From: Oscillospiraceae bacterium
Lineage (GTDB): Bacteria > Bacillota > Clostridia > Oscillospirales > Acutalibacteraceae
Direction of reading: 5' to 3'
Length of the DNA: 64,000 nt
Assembly: GCA_015065725.1 (NCBI GenBank)
Contig: SVPV01000009.1
Coordinates: forward strand, 1 to 64,000
Each line of letters starts with the position of its first letter. Position 1 is the stretch's first letter. Below are positions 63,346 through 64,000 of this stretch, piece after piece. The notes beneath the pieces are model-generated. The model saw nothing but the letters and a program-made list of their open reading frames with translations. It ran no database searches and was not told where the DNA came from. A program made the position numbers and the translations under genes.

Positions 63346-63495
63346 TTAGTCTACGTTTTCTTCCGTTTTACTGCAATCAAGATAATCGCCGTCTATACGG
63401 TTTTTGTTTGTAAGCTTATCCACAATTGCGAGCAAACCCACTGCAGTAGCAAAGAAACTAAAAATCGATAACAAAACCTTAAAAAACTTTTTCAT
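63346..63495 (-). CDS. Small membrane peptide, 49 residues
   Basis: A short frame beginning MKKFFKVLLSIFSFFATAVGLLAIVDKL and ending CSKTEENVD, with a perfect AGGAGG seven to eight bases before the ATG at 63495. One N-terminal helix (~5-25) is followed by a charged tail of about 20 residues. The strong ribosome site, the terminator just after it and the position 30 bases past the cardiolipin synthase-like gene argue that it is real. I do not recognise the family; it may be a membrane-anchored accessory peptide. Confidence 0.65.
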   Translation of the reverse strand: MKKFFKVLLSIFSFFATAVGLLAIVDKLTNKNRIDGDYLDCSKTEENVD

Positions 63496-63525
63496 AATAA
63501 AACCTCCTAGAATATTAACGAAAAT

Positions 63526-64000
63526 TTACATAAACGGTGCAAAAATATGAAGTATTGCCTGCTTAAAACGCTTGAAAACACCGCGTTTTCTCCATCTTTC
63601 AAGCACTATTTCTTCTGACTCTTCAAGCATCTTGTTAAAATGGTCCTTAATTTCAATAGCAGTTTCGGGACACGACATCCATACGCCGCATTCAAAGTGA
63701 AGCATAAAGCTTCTGTAGTCCATATTAACAGTTCCTATTGTTGCTACTGTATCATCGGATACAAATAATTTTGAATGTATAAAACCGGGGGTGTATTCAT
63801 AGATTTTAACACCCGCTTCGAGCAGTTCTAAATAGTTGTATTGAGTAACAGGATGCACATACCATTTATCAGGAATATGCGGAGTTATAATTTTTACGTC
63901 AATTCCCGACTTTGAGGCTTGGCATAGTGTGGTAATCATTGCACTGTCGATTATAAGATACGGGGTTGTTATATAAACATATTTTTGTGCGGAATTTAAT
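63526..64000 (-). CDS. cls: Cardiolipin synthase-like phospholipase D protein, C-terminal part
   Basis: The frame is open to the window edge, so the N-terminal part lies outside; 157 residues are visible and no start should be assigned here. NSAQKYVYITTPYLIIDSAMITTL leads into the second HKD motif, HSKLFVSDDTVATIGTVNMDYRSF, followed by GVWMSCPETAIEIKDHF, as in bacterial cardiolipin synthases that transfer phosphatidyl groups between two phosphatidylglycerols. The N-terminal membrane helices and the first HKD motif cannot be seen. Confidence 0.87.
   Translation of the reverse strand, partial: LNSAQKYVYITTPYLIIDSAMITTLCQASKSGIDVKIITPHIPDKWYVHPVTQYNYLELLEAGVKIYEYTPGFIHSKLFVSDDTVATIGTVNMDYRSFMLHFECGVWMSCPETAIEIKDHFNKMLEESEEIVLERWRKRGVFKRFKQAILHIFAPFM

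Overview
The window reads as the chromosome of an AT-rich, spore-forming, strictly anaerobic Gram-positive of the class Clostridia, most like the Ruminococcus/Oscillospiraceae group. This is an inference from gene content: the forespore sigma factor SigG, the germination amidase CwlD, a ferredoxin-type thioredoxin reductase beside thioredoxin, pyruvate phosphate dikinase, MarR/ABC exporter operons, and cellulosome-type cohesin and dockerin domains. Strong GGAGG ribosome binding sites and TTGACA-17-TATAAT promoters are frequent.

Layout. Positions 1-290 hold the 3' end of an IS200/IS605 element. 442-4825 is an alaS operon (alaS, metallo-beta-lactamase-fold hydrolase, HIT protein, phosphoribosyltransferase). 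4991-9120 is a MarR-controlled heterodimeric ABC exporter with a visible operator. 9226-26064 is the exceptional region, read leftward: a di-haem MauG/CcpA-like cytochrome with a beta-propeller, a 2,223-residue cytochrome resembling planctomycete hydrazine-synthase-alpha-like proteins but ending in a dockerin, a 2,001-residue dockerin protein with two SGNH esterase domains, and a System II cytochrome c maturation pair (ResB-like and CcsA-like). 26334-38699 is mostly housekeeping: cwlD, radA, ribokinase, a radical-SAM/DUF2344 pair, an M50 protease, YgiQ, an AEC transporter, a fumarase beta-type subunit, a DivIVA-like coiled coil and typA. 38717-40985 holds a nitroreductase, a probable structured RNA, a SHOCT protein, a four-helix-bundle protein and a palindrome array. 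40993-44834 is potABCD, followed by sigG. 46231-48051 has small membrane proteins and a LytTR/DUF3021 pair. 48355-53045 encodes two leucine-rich-repeat surface proteins carrying both cohesin-like and dockerin domains. 53242-64000 holds ppdK, proS, FTR-thioredoxin, mntP, a GH13/glycogen phosphorylase operon, a 49-residue membrane peptide and the C-terminal half of a cardiolipin synthase-like protein.

How the parts may fit together. The two secreted cytochromes carry four CXXCH sites, and the ResB/CcsA pair nearby is of the kind that attaches haem to such sites outside the membrane. Two large proteins of the cluster carry dockerins, and two proteins 22 kb away carry cohesin-like domains, so the window contains candidate parts for a surface-assembled, cellulosome-like complex that includes a c-type cytochrome. 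That combination is the main discovery candidate. Its substrate and electron partners cannot be read from the sequence. The repeated ~200-residue module shared by the two large dockerin proteins (eight copies) is a second candidate for an undescribed domain. Other unexplained elements are a promoter-to-terminator structured RNA at 39364-39540, an array of mini-hairpins with conserved 9-base linkers at 40786-40985, a perfect tRNA-minihelix-like hairpin at 9198-9228, and a switch-like leader upstream of potA.
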